Positions 37,404 through 47,656 of a DNA stretch of 64,000 nt are shown here, piece after piece. Position numbers and translations under genes: made by a program. The DNA comes from Marinomonas spartinae (GTDB lineage Bacteria; Pseudomonadota; Gammaproteobacteria; Pseudomonadales; Marinomonadaceae), in the NCBI RefSeq assembly GCF_900089775.1, contig NZ_FLOB01000001.1, positions 620,001-684,000 on the forward strand, given 5' to 3'. A model generated the notes under the pieces. That model was not told where the DNA came from and did no database searches. It worked only from the letters and a program-made list of their open reading frames with translations. Positions within the stretch are counted from its first letter, which is position 1. Every line of letters begins with the position of its first letter.

Positions 37404-37447
37404 GAGAATTGATACCTTGAGGAGCAAGTATCAATTCTCGTTGCTTT
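37404..37447. terminator. Terminator between ABC-like gene and LysE-type gene
   Basis: Perfect 12-bp stem GAGAATTGATAC / GTATCAATTCTC with a 12-base loop, followed by GTTGCTTTT. Placed between two convergent genes, 15 bases after the ABC-like stop. Confidence 0.8.
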
Positions 37448-37449
37448 TA

Positions 37450-38049
37450 CTAAGCCTCAAACAAAAGCGGCACAATTGTCGCGATGGTAAGAAAGCTAAG
37501 TCCATAGTTAAACAGGCGAATTTTGCTGGGGGTATTGAATAAACGGTTAGCGGCTTTGCCCATGCCAACCCAGCAGAAATTGGCGATCAACCCACAGCCA
37601 GTAAAGGCCATGATGATCCATAACACCGATAGCCAATAGTCTGATACCAAAGAGTAGGTAGCGACTAAAGACAAGCTGGCTGCCCATGCTTTGACATTGA
37701 CCATTTGAAAGAGCGCCGCTTGTCGCCAATGAATAGGTTGATGAGCGTTTCCTTGCTGTAACACACTGTTTTTAAAGACCAGTTTTAAGGCCAAATAGCT
37801 CATATAGACAATGCCAATATATTTCAGCACGTCATGGAGAATGGGGTAACGTTCAATTAATGCCCCAATGCCGATAGCGCTTAACAACAGCAGGCCAATA
37901 ATCCCGAGACGAATACCCGCCACATGGCCAAGGGTTCGACGAAAGCCAAATTGGGAGCCAGAACTGGCAAGCAGAAAGTTATTGGGGCCTGGTGTGACGG
38001 CCGCAACGAAGCTGAAGAGACACAGCGAAGGCAACAAACTCCATAACAT
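37450..38049 (-). CDS. LysE/RhtB-family amino acid exporter
   Basis: 199 residues with five to six hydrophobic helices. The N-terminal signature FVAAVTPGPNNFLLASSGSQFGFRRTLGHVAG is diagnostic of the RhtB/LysE family, and GIVYMSYLALKLV and FQMVNVKAWAASL follow in the expected places. Such proteins export amino acids or analogues (threonine, homoserine, lysine, cysteine). It is divergently placed from a MocR-type regulator 180 bases away, which may regulate it; that link is inferred from location. Confidence 0.92.
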   Translation of the reverse strand: MLWSLLPSLCLFSFVAAVTPGPNNFLLASSGSQFGFRRTLGHVAGIRLGIIGLLLLSAIGIGALIERYPILHDVLKYIGIVYMSYLALKLVFKNSVLQQGNAHQPIHWRQAALFQMVNVKAWAASLSLVATYSLVSDYWLSVLWIIMAFTGCGLIANFCWVGMGKAANRLFNTPSKIRLFNYGLSFLTIATIVPLLFEA

Positions 38050-38230
38050 AATGAATCCTTATCGTTTAGTGGTTTTATAGATGAGCGCTCTTATGTGCGA
38101 GTCGTCATACAATAGCCATTCTAAACAGAGTCTTATTCCTTTTAGTAAGACTTAAGTGTCACCATGACATTTAAATGATTTACCTGTCTCCCATCCTTGA
38201 ATATGCTGGTTATTTTAACAAAGTGTCTCT

Positions 38231-39613
38231 ATGACAAAGGTGACAATGTTTGTTCCAGATATAGTCGGTCGAGTTGGGCCTAAGTACAAAGTGCTTGCTG
38301 ATGTGTTTGAAGAAGCGGTGATTCGCGGGGAGCTCAAGCCAAATACCAAACTGCCATCGCAACGAATTTTGTCTTATCAGCTGGGTGTAACCGTAGGAAC
38401 GATTACCCGAGCTTATCAAGAGTTAGAACGGCGCGGTGTAACGGTTCCTGTTGTTGGTAGTGGTACTTATGTCAAAGATAAGGTGAAGACTCAAGAGGAG
38501 TATTATCATCCCATCGCCAGCCGAGGGGGGATGGATTTGTGTTTGTGCCGACCTTTGATTTTGGGACAGCAAAAGCGCTTGAGCGAGTCGTTAGAAGCTT
38601 TAGTTAGTGAGCCTAACGCTCAACGGGCGGTGTTGGATTATTTTATCTCAGATGGTTTACAAGGTCATAGTACAACATTGCAAACCTGGTTGAACGAGCG
38701 CTGGCAATGGGATCTGGATGCGTCACGGTTGTTATGGACCTATGGTGGGCAACATGCCTTAAGTGTGGTGCTACAAGCCTTAACGCGAAGCGGTGACAGT
38801 ATTTTATTGGAAGGTTTATGTTACGGTGAGTTAATTAACACCTGTGCCCAACAGGAGCGTAAAGCGGTCCCCGTTGCGATGGATGAAGAGGGCTTGATTC
38901 CCGATGATTTAGCTCTGCAGTGTCAACGGCACCGTCCTCGACTTTTGTACCTCACCCCTTCCATTCAAAACCCAACGGGTGTCAGGTTAAGTGATTCGAG
39001 GCGGTTAAAAATTATTGAAATTTGCCGTCGCTTTGATGTGTTGATTATCGAAGATGATGTGATGTACTGCCAGCCTGATGAACGCTGCTCTCCCTTGGTT
39101 AGCATCGCACCGGATATCACCTTGTATATTGGCAGTTTTTCTAAGTATTTTGCTGGCGGTGTTCGAGTGGGGTATATGGTGCTGCCGAGTACTTTGCAAC
39201 CTGCGATGAAGCAGGCGCTGCGAACCTCTTGTATGCATGTCAGTCCACTCTTGTTGGATTTAGTTTGTCGTTGGTTGAGCAATGGGGCAATGGAACAAGT
39301 GGAAGAGGAGATCGCCCGTGAACTGAAGGCGCGTTATCGGATTTTTTATAAAATGTTTCCTACTCACAAAAGGTTGGCTGTCTCAGGGTTTAATGTTTGG
39401 CTCTATTTACCAGAAAACTGCGATAGTCGGACCTTCAAAAACGAGCTGGCTGAGACGGGCGTGTTTGTCCGAGATGCGTATTTTTTCCGAGTAGGCTCTT
39501 ACCCAGTGCCGAATGCGATTCGACTGTCTTTAACCGGGCCTGTTTCTCGCGATGAATTGAAAACAGGCTTGCAGTTTATTAAAGATAAAATCGCGGCTTG
39601 GCGTCGCTTGTGA
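38231..39613 (+). CDS. MocR-type (GntR HTH + aminotransferase-like) regulator
   Basis: 460 residues. An N-terminal winged helix (about 15-85: KVLADVFEEAVIRGELKPNTKLPSQRILSYQLGVTVGTITRAYQELERRG) precedes a fold-type I PLP domain with LTPSIQNPTG, EDDVMYCQ and the PLP lysine in LYIGSFSKYFAGGVRVG. ATG 38246, four bases after AAGGTG, may be the real start rather than 38231. MocR regulators bind PLP-amino acid aldimines and control metabolism or transport genes. It is divergent from the LysE exporter and followed by the darcynin-NAT-DMT-Crp genes. Its last codons overlap a fragment of the dispersed repeat. Confidence 0.92.
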   Translation: MTKVTMFVPDIVGRVGPKYKVLADVFEEAVIRGELKPNTKLPSQRILSYQLGVTVGTITRAYQELERRGVTVPVVGSGTYVKDKVKTQEEYYHPIASRGGMDLCLCRPLILGQQKRLSESLEALVSEPNAQRAVLDYFISDGLQGHSTTLQTWLNERWQWDLDASRLLWTYGGQHALSVVLQALTRSGDSILLEGLCYGELINTCAQQERKAVPVAMDEEGLIPDDLALQCQRHRPRLLYLTPSIQNPTGVRLSDSRRLKIIEICRRFDVLIIEDDVMYCQPDERCSPLVSIAPDITLYIGSFSKYFAGGVRVGYMVLPSTLQPAMKQALRTSCMHVSPLLLDLVCRWLSNGAMEQVEEEIARELKARYRIFYKMFPTHKRLAVSGFNVWLYLPENCDSRTFKNELAETGVFVRDAYFFRVGSYPVPNAIRLSLTGPVSRDELKTGLQFIKDKIAAWRRL

Positions 39614-39634
39614 CAGTGTGTAAAGGTCTCTGAG
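39596..39634. repeat. Fragment of the MITE-like element
   Basis: CTTGGCGTCGCTTGTGACA followed by TAAAGGTCTC matches one end of copies A and B. It supplies the last codons and the 3' flank of the MocR gene. Only one end remains. Confidence 0.5.
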
Positions 39635-39734
39635 GATAAAAAAGTGGGATTTCTTAACCTAGGTTAATTTCTTGGCGGCGAGGGTTCGATAGTGTTAACA
39701 CACTAACAATGAATGATCCTTAAGGGAAAAGACC

Positions 39735-40079
39735 ATGCCAAGAAAATACACCTTTTTTGTTCATATGAATGCCACCGCTGCGTGGCTGTCTTTGAGCCGT
39801 GAAGAGCGGAACCGTTATTTTACCGAAACAATAGGGGATATTTTTGCCCGTTACCCAGATGTGTCTGTCCGCTTGTATGACTGCGAAGCCTTTACCACTC
39901 GATGCAGTGATATAGCAGTCTATGAAACCGAGAATTTACAACACTATTATTTCTTAATCGAAGCCCTAAGAGACAGTCAAGTTTTTACTGTGCCGTATTT
40001 TGAGGTGGTGGATATTTTTCCCGCTCTAGAAAATGGCTTTGAAGAATACGAAGCAAGCCAGTTATCAAGCATTAAATAG
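39735..40079 (+). CDS. Darcynin-like small protein
   Basis: 114 residues with no signal peptide. The pattern FFVHMNATAAWLSLSREERNRYF, then VRLYDCEAFTTRCSDIAVYET, YYFLIEALRDSQVFTVPYFEVVDIFPALE fits the darcynin family, a group of small single-domain proteins of uncharacterised function with an expected alpha/beta-barrel-type fold. It is preceded by a GGGAAAAG ribosome site. It opens a four-gene run with an arylamine N-acetyltransferase, a DMT exporter and a Crp-like regulator, all on the plus strand with short gaps. That context hints at handling of a small aromatic compound, which is inference only. Confidence 0.75.
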   Translation: MPRKYTFFVHMNATAAWLSLSREERNRYFTETIGDIFARYPDVSVRLYDCEAFTTRCSDIAVYETENLQHYYFLIEALRDSQVFTVPYFEVVDIFPALENGFEEYEASQLSSIK

Positions 40080-40127
40080 CGACCTTGGCACGATTAATAA
40101 CAAGACGAATCATTAGGGAGAAAAGTC

Positions 40128-40967
40128 ATGTCATTTCCTTTAGCGTTAAATCAATATCTAGTCCGTCTTGATCTGACGGTGCCCGATTCGCTCAGTCTGG
40201 ATTTTGTTTGCGAGCTACAGCGTCGACATGTGGCGGAGTTTAGTTTTAATAATTTGGCGGTTGTATTAGGGGACGATATTTCTCTGGACTTGGAAGACGT
40301 CAGCGAAAAAATTGTCACTCGCGGTTTAGGCGCTTATTGCTTTGAGCATAACAAACTGACGTTTGAGCTATTAAAAGCGTTAGGTTATGACGTGCAACTG
40401 AAATTGGCCCGTGTCCTTAATAATAATCTAGAAAGGGCGGTGGGAAGGACTCATCGTGTCACCTTGTTAACGCTAAACAATGAGATGTATTTGATCGACA
40501 CTGGTTTTGGTGGCAATGGTCCTCTGTCGCCACTAAGTTTAAGCACTCAACAAGAACAGCAGTCTGGCTTTGAGCATTACCGAATGCTTCCTCTTGAAGG
40601 GGGGGAATGGGATGTACAGATCGTCAAAGACGGTGACTATTTCACATTGTATCGTTTTGATTTTGCTCACTATTCTGAGGCGGATTGCTCGGTAGGGCAT
40701 TTTTATTCCCATCGACACCCTAACGCGGTGTTTGTGAATAACTTAATGGTCACGAATAAAGAGTTGGATAAAACCCGTTCGCTACTCAACTCGACGTTCA
40801 ACATTAAAACAGAATCTGGCGAACAGAATCGTAAGGTGGGTTCACCGCGTGTATTGCAAAGCATTTTAGCAGAACATTTTCAGATCAAACTGGAGCTGGT
40901 TGTCGCAGAACATCTGTTTGAGCGCTTTGTTCAGTCTGAGTTGGATGATAGCCAGACAAGGAGCTAA
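40128..40967 (+). CDS. Arylamine N-acetyltransferase (NAT family)
   Basis: 279 residues, the usual NAT length. The catalytic triad is in place: Cys in GAYCFEHN (near 72), His in GRTHRVTLL and Asp in YLIDTGFGG. The common RGG before the cysteine is replaced by RGLGA. It transfers acetyl from acetyl-CoA to arylamines, hydrazines or related amines in the cytoplasm. GGGAG lies 9 bases upstream of the start. It ends two bases before the downstream DMT exporter gene, so acetylation and export are likely linked. Confidence 0.93.
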   Translation: MSFPLALNQYLVRLDLTVPDSLSLDFVCELQRRHVAEFSFNNLAVVLGDDISLDLEDVSEKIVTRGLGAYCFEHNKLTFELLKALGYDVQLKLARVLNNNLERAVGRTHRVTLLTLNNEMYLIDTGFGGNGPLSPLSLSTQQEQQSGFEHYRMLPLEGGEWDVQIVKDGDYFTLYRFDFAHYSEADCSVGHFYSHRHPNAVFVNNLMVTNKELDKTRSLLNSTFNIKTESGEQNRKVGSPRVLQSILAEHFQIKLELVVAEHLFERFVQSELDDSQTRS

Positions 40968-40969
40968 GG

Positions 40970-41896
40970 ATGAATGCCTTGTTACTGCTTTTTCTGTGGG
41001 CATGGCTGATGGCATCGTCGTTTATTGTGTCTGGTCATATGGTGCAGTATGCCAGTCCGTTAGCGACCTCTGCTGTTCGCTTTCTCTTATCTTTACTGAT
41101 GATGCTGCCAGCTTTGATGGTCAATTGGCATCGGTCAGGACTCAATATTCTTGATCAGTTCCGTGCTTTGTTTCAGTCAAAAAGACGTTTACTCCATTAC
41201 CTGATGATCAGTGGTGCGCTGGTTGGCTTCTTTGTTGGGTTGTTTACCGCGTTGGAGTTGACCACGCCTTTGCATACCTCCGTGCTTTATACCCTGATTC
41301 CATTAATGGGCGTATTGATTGCTTTTGTCTGGTTAAGAGAGTTGCCCTCTTGGTGGCGAGTATTGGGCTTTGTCTTAGGGTCAATGGGGTCGATGATTGT
41401 GCTGCTTGCCACTCATTCATCGGGGACGTTTGGCTGGAACAAAGGTGACAGCCTTTTCCTTGGTGCGTGTTTTTTGTTGGCTTTTCATGTGGTTTCGGTA
41501 CAAAAATGGGGACGCACCTTAGGAGCATTGCCTGGGGCCTTTATGATTATGTTATTTGGCAGTGTGTGGTTATTGCCCATTGCCTTGATATGGGGAAATA
41601 TTGAGCAAGTGCAGTGGCTATCGTTTGGTTTTTGGTCCACTATTTTGTACCTTACTATTTTTACTACCTTACTGACCTTTGTGCTACAGCAGCGCTTGGT
41701 GACAACGGTTGGCGCAAGTCGATTGTTGGCGTTCTCTTATACGGTGCCGATTTGGGTGGCGGTTTATACCGCGTTTTCTCAAGCAAGATGGTCAGATTTA
41801 TTCGATTTTGGCTTTGTAACGGGTGTATCCATTGTTTTGCTGGCCTTGATATTGATTCGTGATAACAGAGGCGTTATCGCAGCAAAACAGGTGTAA
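40970..41896 (+). CDS. EamA/DMT-family exporter
   Basis: 308 residues with ten predicted helices in two EamA repeats (LLLFLWAWLMASSFIVSGHM; later TILYLTIFTTLLTFVLQQRLVTTVGASRLLAFSYTVPIWVAVY). The ATG is two bases after the NAT stop, preceded by AGGAGC within the end of that gene, so the two are translationally linked. A likely role is export of the acetylated product or of a related small molecule; this is from neighbourhood only. The Crp-like gene follows by 28 bases. Confidence 0.9.
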   Translation: MNALLLLFLWAWLMASSFIVSGHMVQYASPLATSAVRFLLSLLMMLPALMVNWHRSGLNILDQFRALFQSKRRLLHYLMISGALVGFFVGLFTALELTTPLHTSVLYTLIPLMGVLIAFVWLRELPSWWRVLGFVLGSMGSMIVLLATHSSGTFGWNKGDSLFLGACFLLAFHVVSVQKWGRTLGALPGAFMIMLFGSVWLLPIALIWGNIEQVQWLSFGFWSTILYLTIFTTLLTFVLQQRLVTTVGASRLLAFSYTVPIWVAVYTAFSQARWSDLFDFGFVTGVSIVLLALILIRDNRGVIAAKQV

Positions 41897-41924
41897 GCCG
41901 AGTCATCATGTTTGGAGAACAGTT

Positions 41925-42518
41925 ATGGATCAAGCAGTACTAGAAGCAAGTTTTCGAGCTTACTTTCTTGGTTTGGGTCATGATATTGATTGGCAGTATT
42001 TGTCTCTATCCATGATGCTGCATCCGGTGCGAAAGGGGGACTATCTTTTTCATCAAGGTGAGCTAGCGAATCAGTTGTATTTTTTGCATTCTGGTTTGGT
42101 GCGTTATGTTGGGGTGTCTGACGCTGGCAAAGAGTTCACTCAAACCTTTGTAAAAGGCCCAAGGGTTATCGGTTCGACACGCGCTATGGTGACAGGTATG
42201 CCAGTGCTTTTTGGTATTCAAGCGCTCAGCGATGTCATGGTGATTTCTTATCCGTGGGCAGAGTTTTTCCAGCAAATGTCACAAGATAAAGGCTTTCTAG
42301 CGTCTTATATGGCGTTTTTAGAGCAGATTTTTATTGCCAAAGAAGAGCGCGAAAGTGCGTTTGTGAAGCACTCCGCTGAGCGTCGCTATATGGACTTTTG
42401 TGCCGACTACCCTGAGCTGAAAGAGCAAGTACCTTTGCAGTATATCGCCTCCTATATAGGCATTACGCCAATAGCGTTGAGCCGAATCAGACAAAAATTA
42501 AAACTGAGCAATGGGTGA
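41925..42518 (+). CDS. Crp/Fnr-family transcription regulator
   Basis: 197 residues from ATG 41925 (GGAGA seven bases upstream); the frame opens earlier at 41859 inside the DMT gene. It has a cyclic-nucleotide-binding-like beta-roll (RKGDYLFHQGELANQLYFLHSGLVRYVG, about 35-110) and a short C-terminal helix-turn-helix (YIASYIGITPIALSRIRQKLKL). No Fnr-type cysteines are visible, and the phosphate-binding arginine of Crp is not clear, so the effector is unknown. Last gene of the darcynin-NAT-DMT-Crp run. Confidence 0.88.
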   Translation: MDQAVLEASFRAYFLGLGHDIDWQYLSLSMMLHPVRKGDYLFHQGELANQLYFLHSGLVRYVGVSDAGKEFTQTFVKGPRVIGSTRAMVTGMPVLFGIQALSDVMVISYPWAEFFQQMSQDKGFLASYMAFLEQIFIAKEERESAFVKHSAERRYMDFCADYPELKEQVPLQYIASYIGITPIALSRIRQKLKLSNG

Positions 42519-42648
42519 TGTTATCTATTTTGGCGGTTTACTAGGATCTGTTTTTAATAGAAAGAGAGGCTTTAAATAATAAAACAGGGTGTGGCTATTC
42601 TTGTAGAAGCCTTAGGCTATGTGAATAGCTAAGCATTGTGTTTTAGTT

Positions 42649-42779
42649 TGAGGCTTTTGCACGACTACTGTGCTTGCCAATACTTTGTTAAAAACAGACT
42701 CAAAATGCTCATTGATCGCTCTTTTTCTTGTGTTTTTGCCGCGTCTTGGCGTCGCTCGTGACATCGTGCAAAGGTCTCA
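42649..42779. repeat. MITE-like element, copy B (inverted relative to copy A)
   Basis: 131 bp with 16-bp imperfect inverted ends TGAGGCTTTTGCACGA / TCGTGCAAAGGTCTCA (two mismatches). The interior matches copy A (19220-19360) in the other orientation. It lies between the Crp-like and LysR genes and runs into the 3' end of the LysR gene, supplying its last ~23 codons and stop. Confidence 0.82.
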
Positions 42780-43983
42780 GTTTATTTAGAATTGTTAATT
42801 TCAGCTCTTCAATAAAAGCTTTGATAATGTCGGATTGCCGTTCGCGGTGTAATGTTATGCCAATGGTGCACTCAGGTTTGGGGAGCGCTATGGCGAGTTG
42901 CTTGAGTCGGGGATTAAGCTGTTTTATGTTCCAATCGTCATAAAACAGTAGGGCAATGGCGTCACTGTGAATGACGAGTTCTTCTGAAGAGGCAAAGGTC
43001 AGCATCTCCAATGCCTGAATGGGGGGGATGTTATTGATATTGCGGAATAAACTGTCGAAATAGTCTCGAATAGGGGTGCCGTGGCGTGCCACAATCCAGC
43101 GTTCATTGGTCAGGTCATTGAGTGTTTTAGCCTCCTTGTGTATAGGGTGGTCGGAACGAGCGATTAAGGCGTATTGGGCGTTTAATAATGGCAGTTCAAC
43201 GAGCTCTGGATGAATCGGACCTTTTCTCATGAGCCCTAGAAAGCAATCTATTTCGCCTTGTCGTAAAGCATTGGCCAACATGTGATAGGGGCCTTGCATG
43301 GCTTGTAGTCGGATACCTGCGTGTTGTTTCAAGATTGAGGCAAAGGCAATGGGCACAATGTCTTGGCAGGAAAAGGACAGCATGCCGACGGACAGTCTCC
43401 CCGTTAATGCATGGGGCAGCGATTGCAGTCGATGAAGAAGAGACTGAGCGACTGGTGATATTCTCAGATAGAGCGAAGCAAGTTGCTTGGCGGCGGGTTG
43501 TGTTATCAAACCACGGCGGGCTCTTGAGAAAACTGGCTGTTGTACCATGTTTTCGACTTCCTTTAGGGTCTTACTGACGGCGGGTTGTGTGATGCCAAGT
43601 GTTTGCGCCGCCACAGAAGCACTGCCTACTTTTACGACCGCTTCAATGATCATCAAATGCCGCCACTCCACATAGTGTGTTAACTTAAGCGGACTGCTTA
43701 CATGGTTTTGTAGTTGGCGTTCTGTCTCTGCAATCGCTTGTAACATGTTATTACAGGTTGAGATCACGACTTCCCCTACGGACGTCGGTTCCACGCCACT
43801 CCAGCCTCGCGTAAAGACCGTTACCTGCAAGGCTTGTTCTGCCTGGGAGAGCGCACGAGACACACTGGGTTGGCTAAGATTTAACGCCACACTGGCGTCT
43901 TTTTCCGTGCCCTTTTTCATGATTTCTGAAATGACACGACACTGTTTGAGCGTCAGAGGAAAGTGTGTATGGTCAATGTCCAT
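42709..43983 (-). CDS. LysR-type regulator with two tandem HTH domains
   Basis: 424 residues, longer than the usual ~300. Two LysR-like helix-turn-helix domains follow each other: residues ~10-70 (FPLTLKQCRVISEIMKKG...LNLSQPSVSRALSQAEQAL) and ~100-165 (HLMIIEAVVKVGSASVAAQTLGITQPAVSKTLKEVENM). A normal LysR ligand-binding domain fills ~190-400. The order double HTH plus sensor is seen in some regulators of aromatic catabolism. It is divergent from ligA-like and probably controls that operon in response to an aromatic acid. The last ~23 residues (HDVTSDAKTRQKHKKK...) are encoded by the dispersed repeat and are probably not part of the original protein. Confidence 0.88.
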   Translation of the reverse strand: MDIDHTHFPLTLKQCRVISEIMKKGTEKDASVALNLSQPSVSRALSQAEQALQVTVFTRGWSGVEPTSVGEVVISTCNNMLQAIAETERQLQNHVSSPLKLTHYVEWRHLMIIEAVVKVGSASVAAQTLGITQPAVSKTLKEVENMVQQPVFSRARRGLITQPAAKQLASLYLRISPVAQSLLHRLQSLPHALTGRLSVGMLSFSCQDIVPIAFASILKQHAGIRLQAMQGPYHMLANALRQGEIDCFLGLMRKGPIHPELVELPLLNAQYALIARSDHPIHKEAKTLNDLTNERWIVARHGTPIRDYFDSLFRNINNIPPIQALEMLTFASSEELVIHSDAIALLFYDDWNIKQLNPRLKQLAIALPKPECTIGITLHRERQSDIIKAFIEELKLTILNKLRPLHDVTSDAKTRQKHKKKSDQ

Positions 43984-44167
43984 CTTATGGTCCTGTCAAA
44001 AAATACCTTGTCGAAAAGCGCTTTGCCATGTCCTGTGGTTACAACGGTATCATGATATAACCAAATTTTAAGGTGTATTTTTAATTATGCATATGACACT
44101 CCTGTGTTTTCTGTTTACTTTGGGTAGAACAAGTTAATGTCTCTCATTGAGAGAAGGCAGAGTGTGA

Positions 44168-46160
<1,993 letters not shown>

Positions 46161-46167
46161 AACCATT

Positions 46168-46677
46168 ATGAATAATCAATCAATGGACAACTTATTAATC
46201 GAATGGCAATGCCAGAAGCTGGTTACTCGCTCGATTAATTTGCTCGATCAAGGGCGTTGGCAAGAGTTAGCAAACTGTTATACAGAAGAGGGTGAATTAT
46301 ATCGGCCAAGTGCCCCTACCGTAAAAATTGCAGGGCGCGATGCGATTCTCGCTTCTTTTACCGCACGCCCAGCGAAAGAAACCTGCCATGCACTGACCAA
46401 TATGGAAGCCAATATTATCAATGACCACTCGGTTATTGTGACATCGCGAGTGGTGCTATTCTCTTCAGGTAAAAAGTCTGCTGATAAAAAGTCTTCGGAT
46501 AAAAAGTCTGCGAATAAAAAAGTCGATGACATCGAAAGTATGGTACAGGCGAATGGCGATATCTTTATTGGTCGCTTTGTCGATGAGCTTAAAAAAATAA
46601 AGGGTGAGTGGTTAATCGCCAAGAGGAAGGGGTCAATCGAACTGCATTACACAGGCTCTTCAGATAAAACAGGTTAA
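46168..46677 (+). CDS. NTF2/SnoaL-like protein with a lysine-rich repeat insertion
   Basis: 169 residues. The fold is NTF2/SnoaL-like: QKLVTRSINLLDQGRWQELANCYTEEGELYRP at the start and VQANGDIFIGRFVDELKKIKGEWLIAKRKG later. Between them, residues ~110-125 hold KKSADKKSSDKKSANKK, encoded by three tandem near-15-base units (around 46470-46515), an insertion not expected in this fold. It starts seven bases after the hydrolase stop and closes the ring-cleavage operon. NTF2-like proteins often serve as small isomerases, hydratases or binding proteins; a role on the ring-fission product is inferred. Confidence 0.8.
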   Translation: MNNQSMDNLLIEWQCQKLVTRSINLLDQGRWQELANCYTEEGELYRPSAPTVKIAGRDAILASFTARPAKETCHALTNMEANIINDHSVIVTSRVVLFSSGKKSADKKSSDKKSANKKVDDIESMVQANGDIFIGRFVDELKKIKGEWLIAKRKGSIELHYTGSSDKTG

Positions 46678-46719
46678 CTTTATCAAGCTTCATCCACCAA
46701 TGGCCGTTACCGACACTCT

Positions 46720-46759
46720 CCACCATGCTTGCTGTTGATATCATTAGGAAGCATGGTGG
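46720..46759. terminator. Inverted repeat between convergent operons
   Basis: Perfect 11-bp arms CCACCATGCTT / AAGCATGGTGG with an 18-base spacer between the NTF2-like gene and frnE-like gene. No long T tract follows on either strand, so terminator function is probable but weak. Confidence 0.55.
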
Positions 46760-46782
46760 GTGAAGGCGATTAAGCGGCTTTA

Positions 46783-47442
46783 TTACTGCTGCGTTTTTTC
46801 TTTTTCAAGAATGTCTTCAATAGCCTGTTTAAAGTTCTCGGCGGGTTGGCCACCGGTAATGGCGTATTTATTATTAATGATAATAGTCGGCACTGAGGTA
46901 ATGCCGTGTTGTTGCCAAAAAGCTTCTTTTTGACGAACGTCGTCTGCGTATTGACCGTTCTCTAAAATGCCTTTTGCCGCAGCGGAATTTAGGCCGACTG
47001 CAGCGGCAAGTTTGGCAAGCACATCATAATCACTCACATCCAGATTGTTGGTAAAGTGCGCCTTAAACAGGGCCATTTTTAGCTCAGCTTGTTTGCCTTC
47101 GTGCTCCGCCCAATGTAATAGGCGGTGAGCGTCAAAGGAGTTTCTCATGCGACTTTCATCATTAAAATTAAAATCAAAGTCGACTTCTTCTCCCCGTGCT
47201 TTTATTTGCAAACGGTTTTGATCTGATTGCTCTTTGGTAATGCCATATTTCTCCGTGATATGTTCTTGAAAAGCTTGTCCTTCGGCTGGCATATCAGGGT
47301 TTAGCTCAAAAGGCTGGAACGTTATCTCGGCATCAACGGTGTCCTCCAGTTGCGCCAAGGCGTTGTTTAAATTCCCCAAACCGACTACGCACCAAGGGCA
47401 CATGATATCGGAGATAAATTGAATATTGAGTGAGTCTTTCAT
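46783..47442 (-). CDS. DsbA-family oxidoreductase, FrnE-like
   Basis: 219 residues with the CPWC redox motif at residues 15-18 (ISDIMCPWCVVG), a helical insertion (~75-160, MRNSFDAHRLLHWAEHEGKQ typical of FrnE) and a late GITSVPTIIINNKYAITGGQP containing the cis-proline loop. No signal peptide, so it acts in the cytoplasm as a thiol-disulfide oxidoreductase or isomerase. Single gene, convergent with the ring-cleavage operon and divergent from the lactonase gene. Substrate unknown. Confidence 0.92.
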   Translation of the reverse strand: MKDSLNIQFISDIMCPWCVVGLGNLNNALAQLEDTVDAEITFQPFELNPDMPAEGQAFQEHITEKYGITKEQSDQNRLQIKARGEEVDFDFNFNDESRMRNSFDAHRLLHWAEHEGKQAELKMALFKAHFTNNLDVSDYDVLAKLAAAVGLNSAAAKGILENGQYADDVRQKEAFWQQHGITSVPTIIINNKYAITGGQPAENFKQAIEDILEKEKTQQ

Positions 47443-47656
47443 GATCTGCTCGCTGTTAACAGAGTAAATGGTTAAGTGTATTGCATAGATTTATTGGGCT
47501 TGAGGGCGTAATAAAAAGGATGGCTGACAACAAAGAGGGAATATTGCTGTTAATTTGCACAATAAGTGTGATTTAATTCGTTTAGGTATGACATTATACA
47601 AGATCGCTTGTCGTCACTGGTCGATGTGCTTCGCCCAGTAAAAAGGAATCTGTGAA

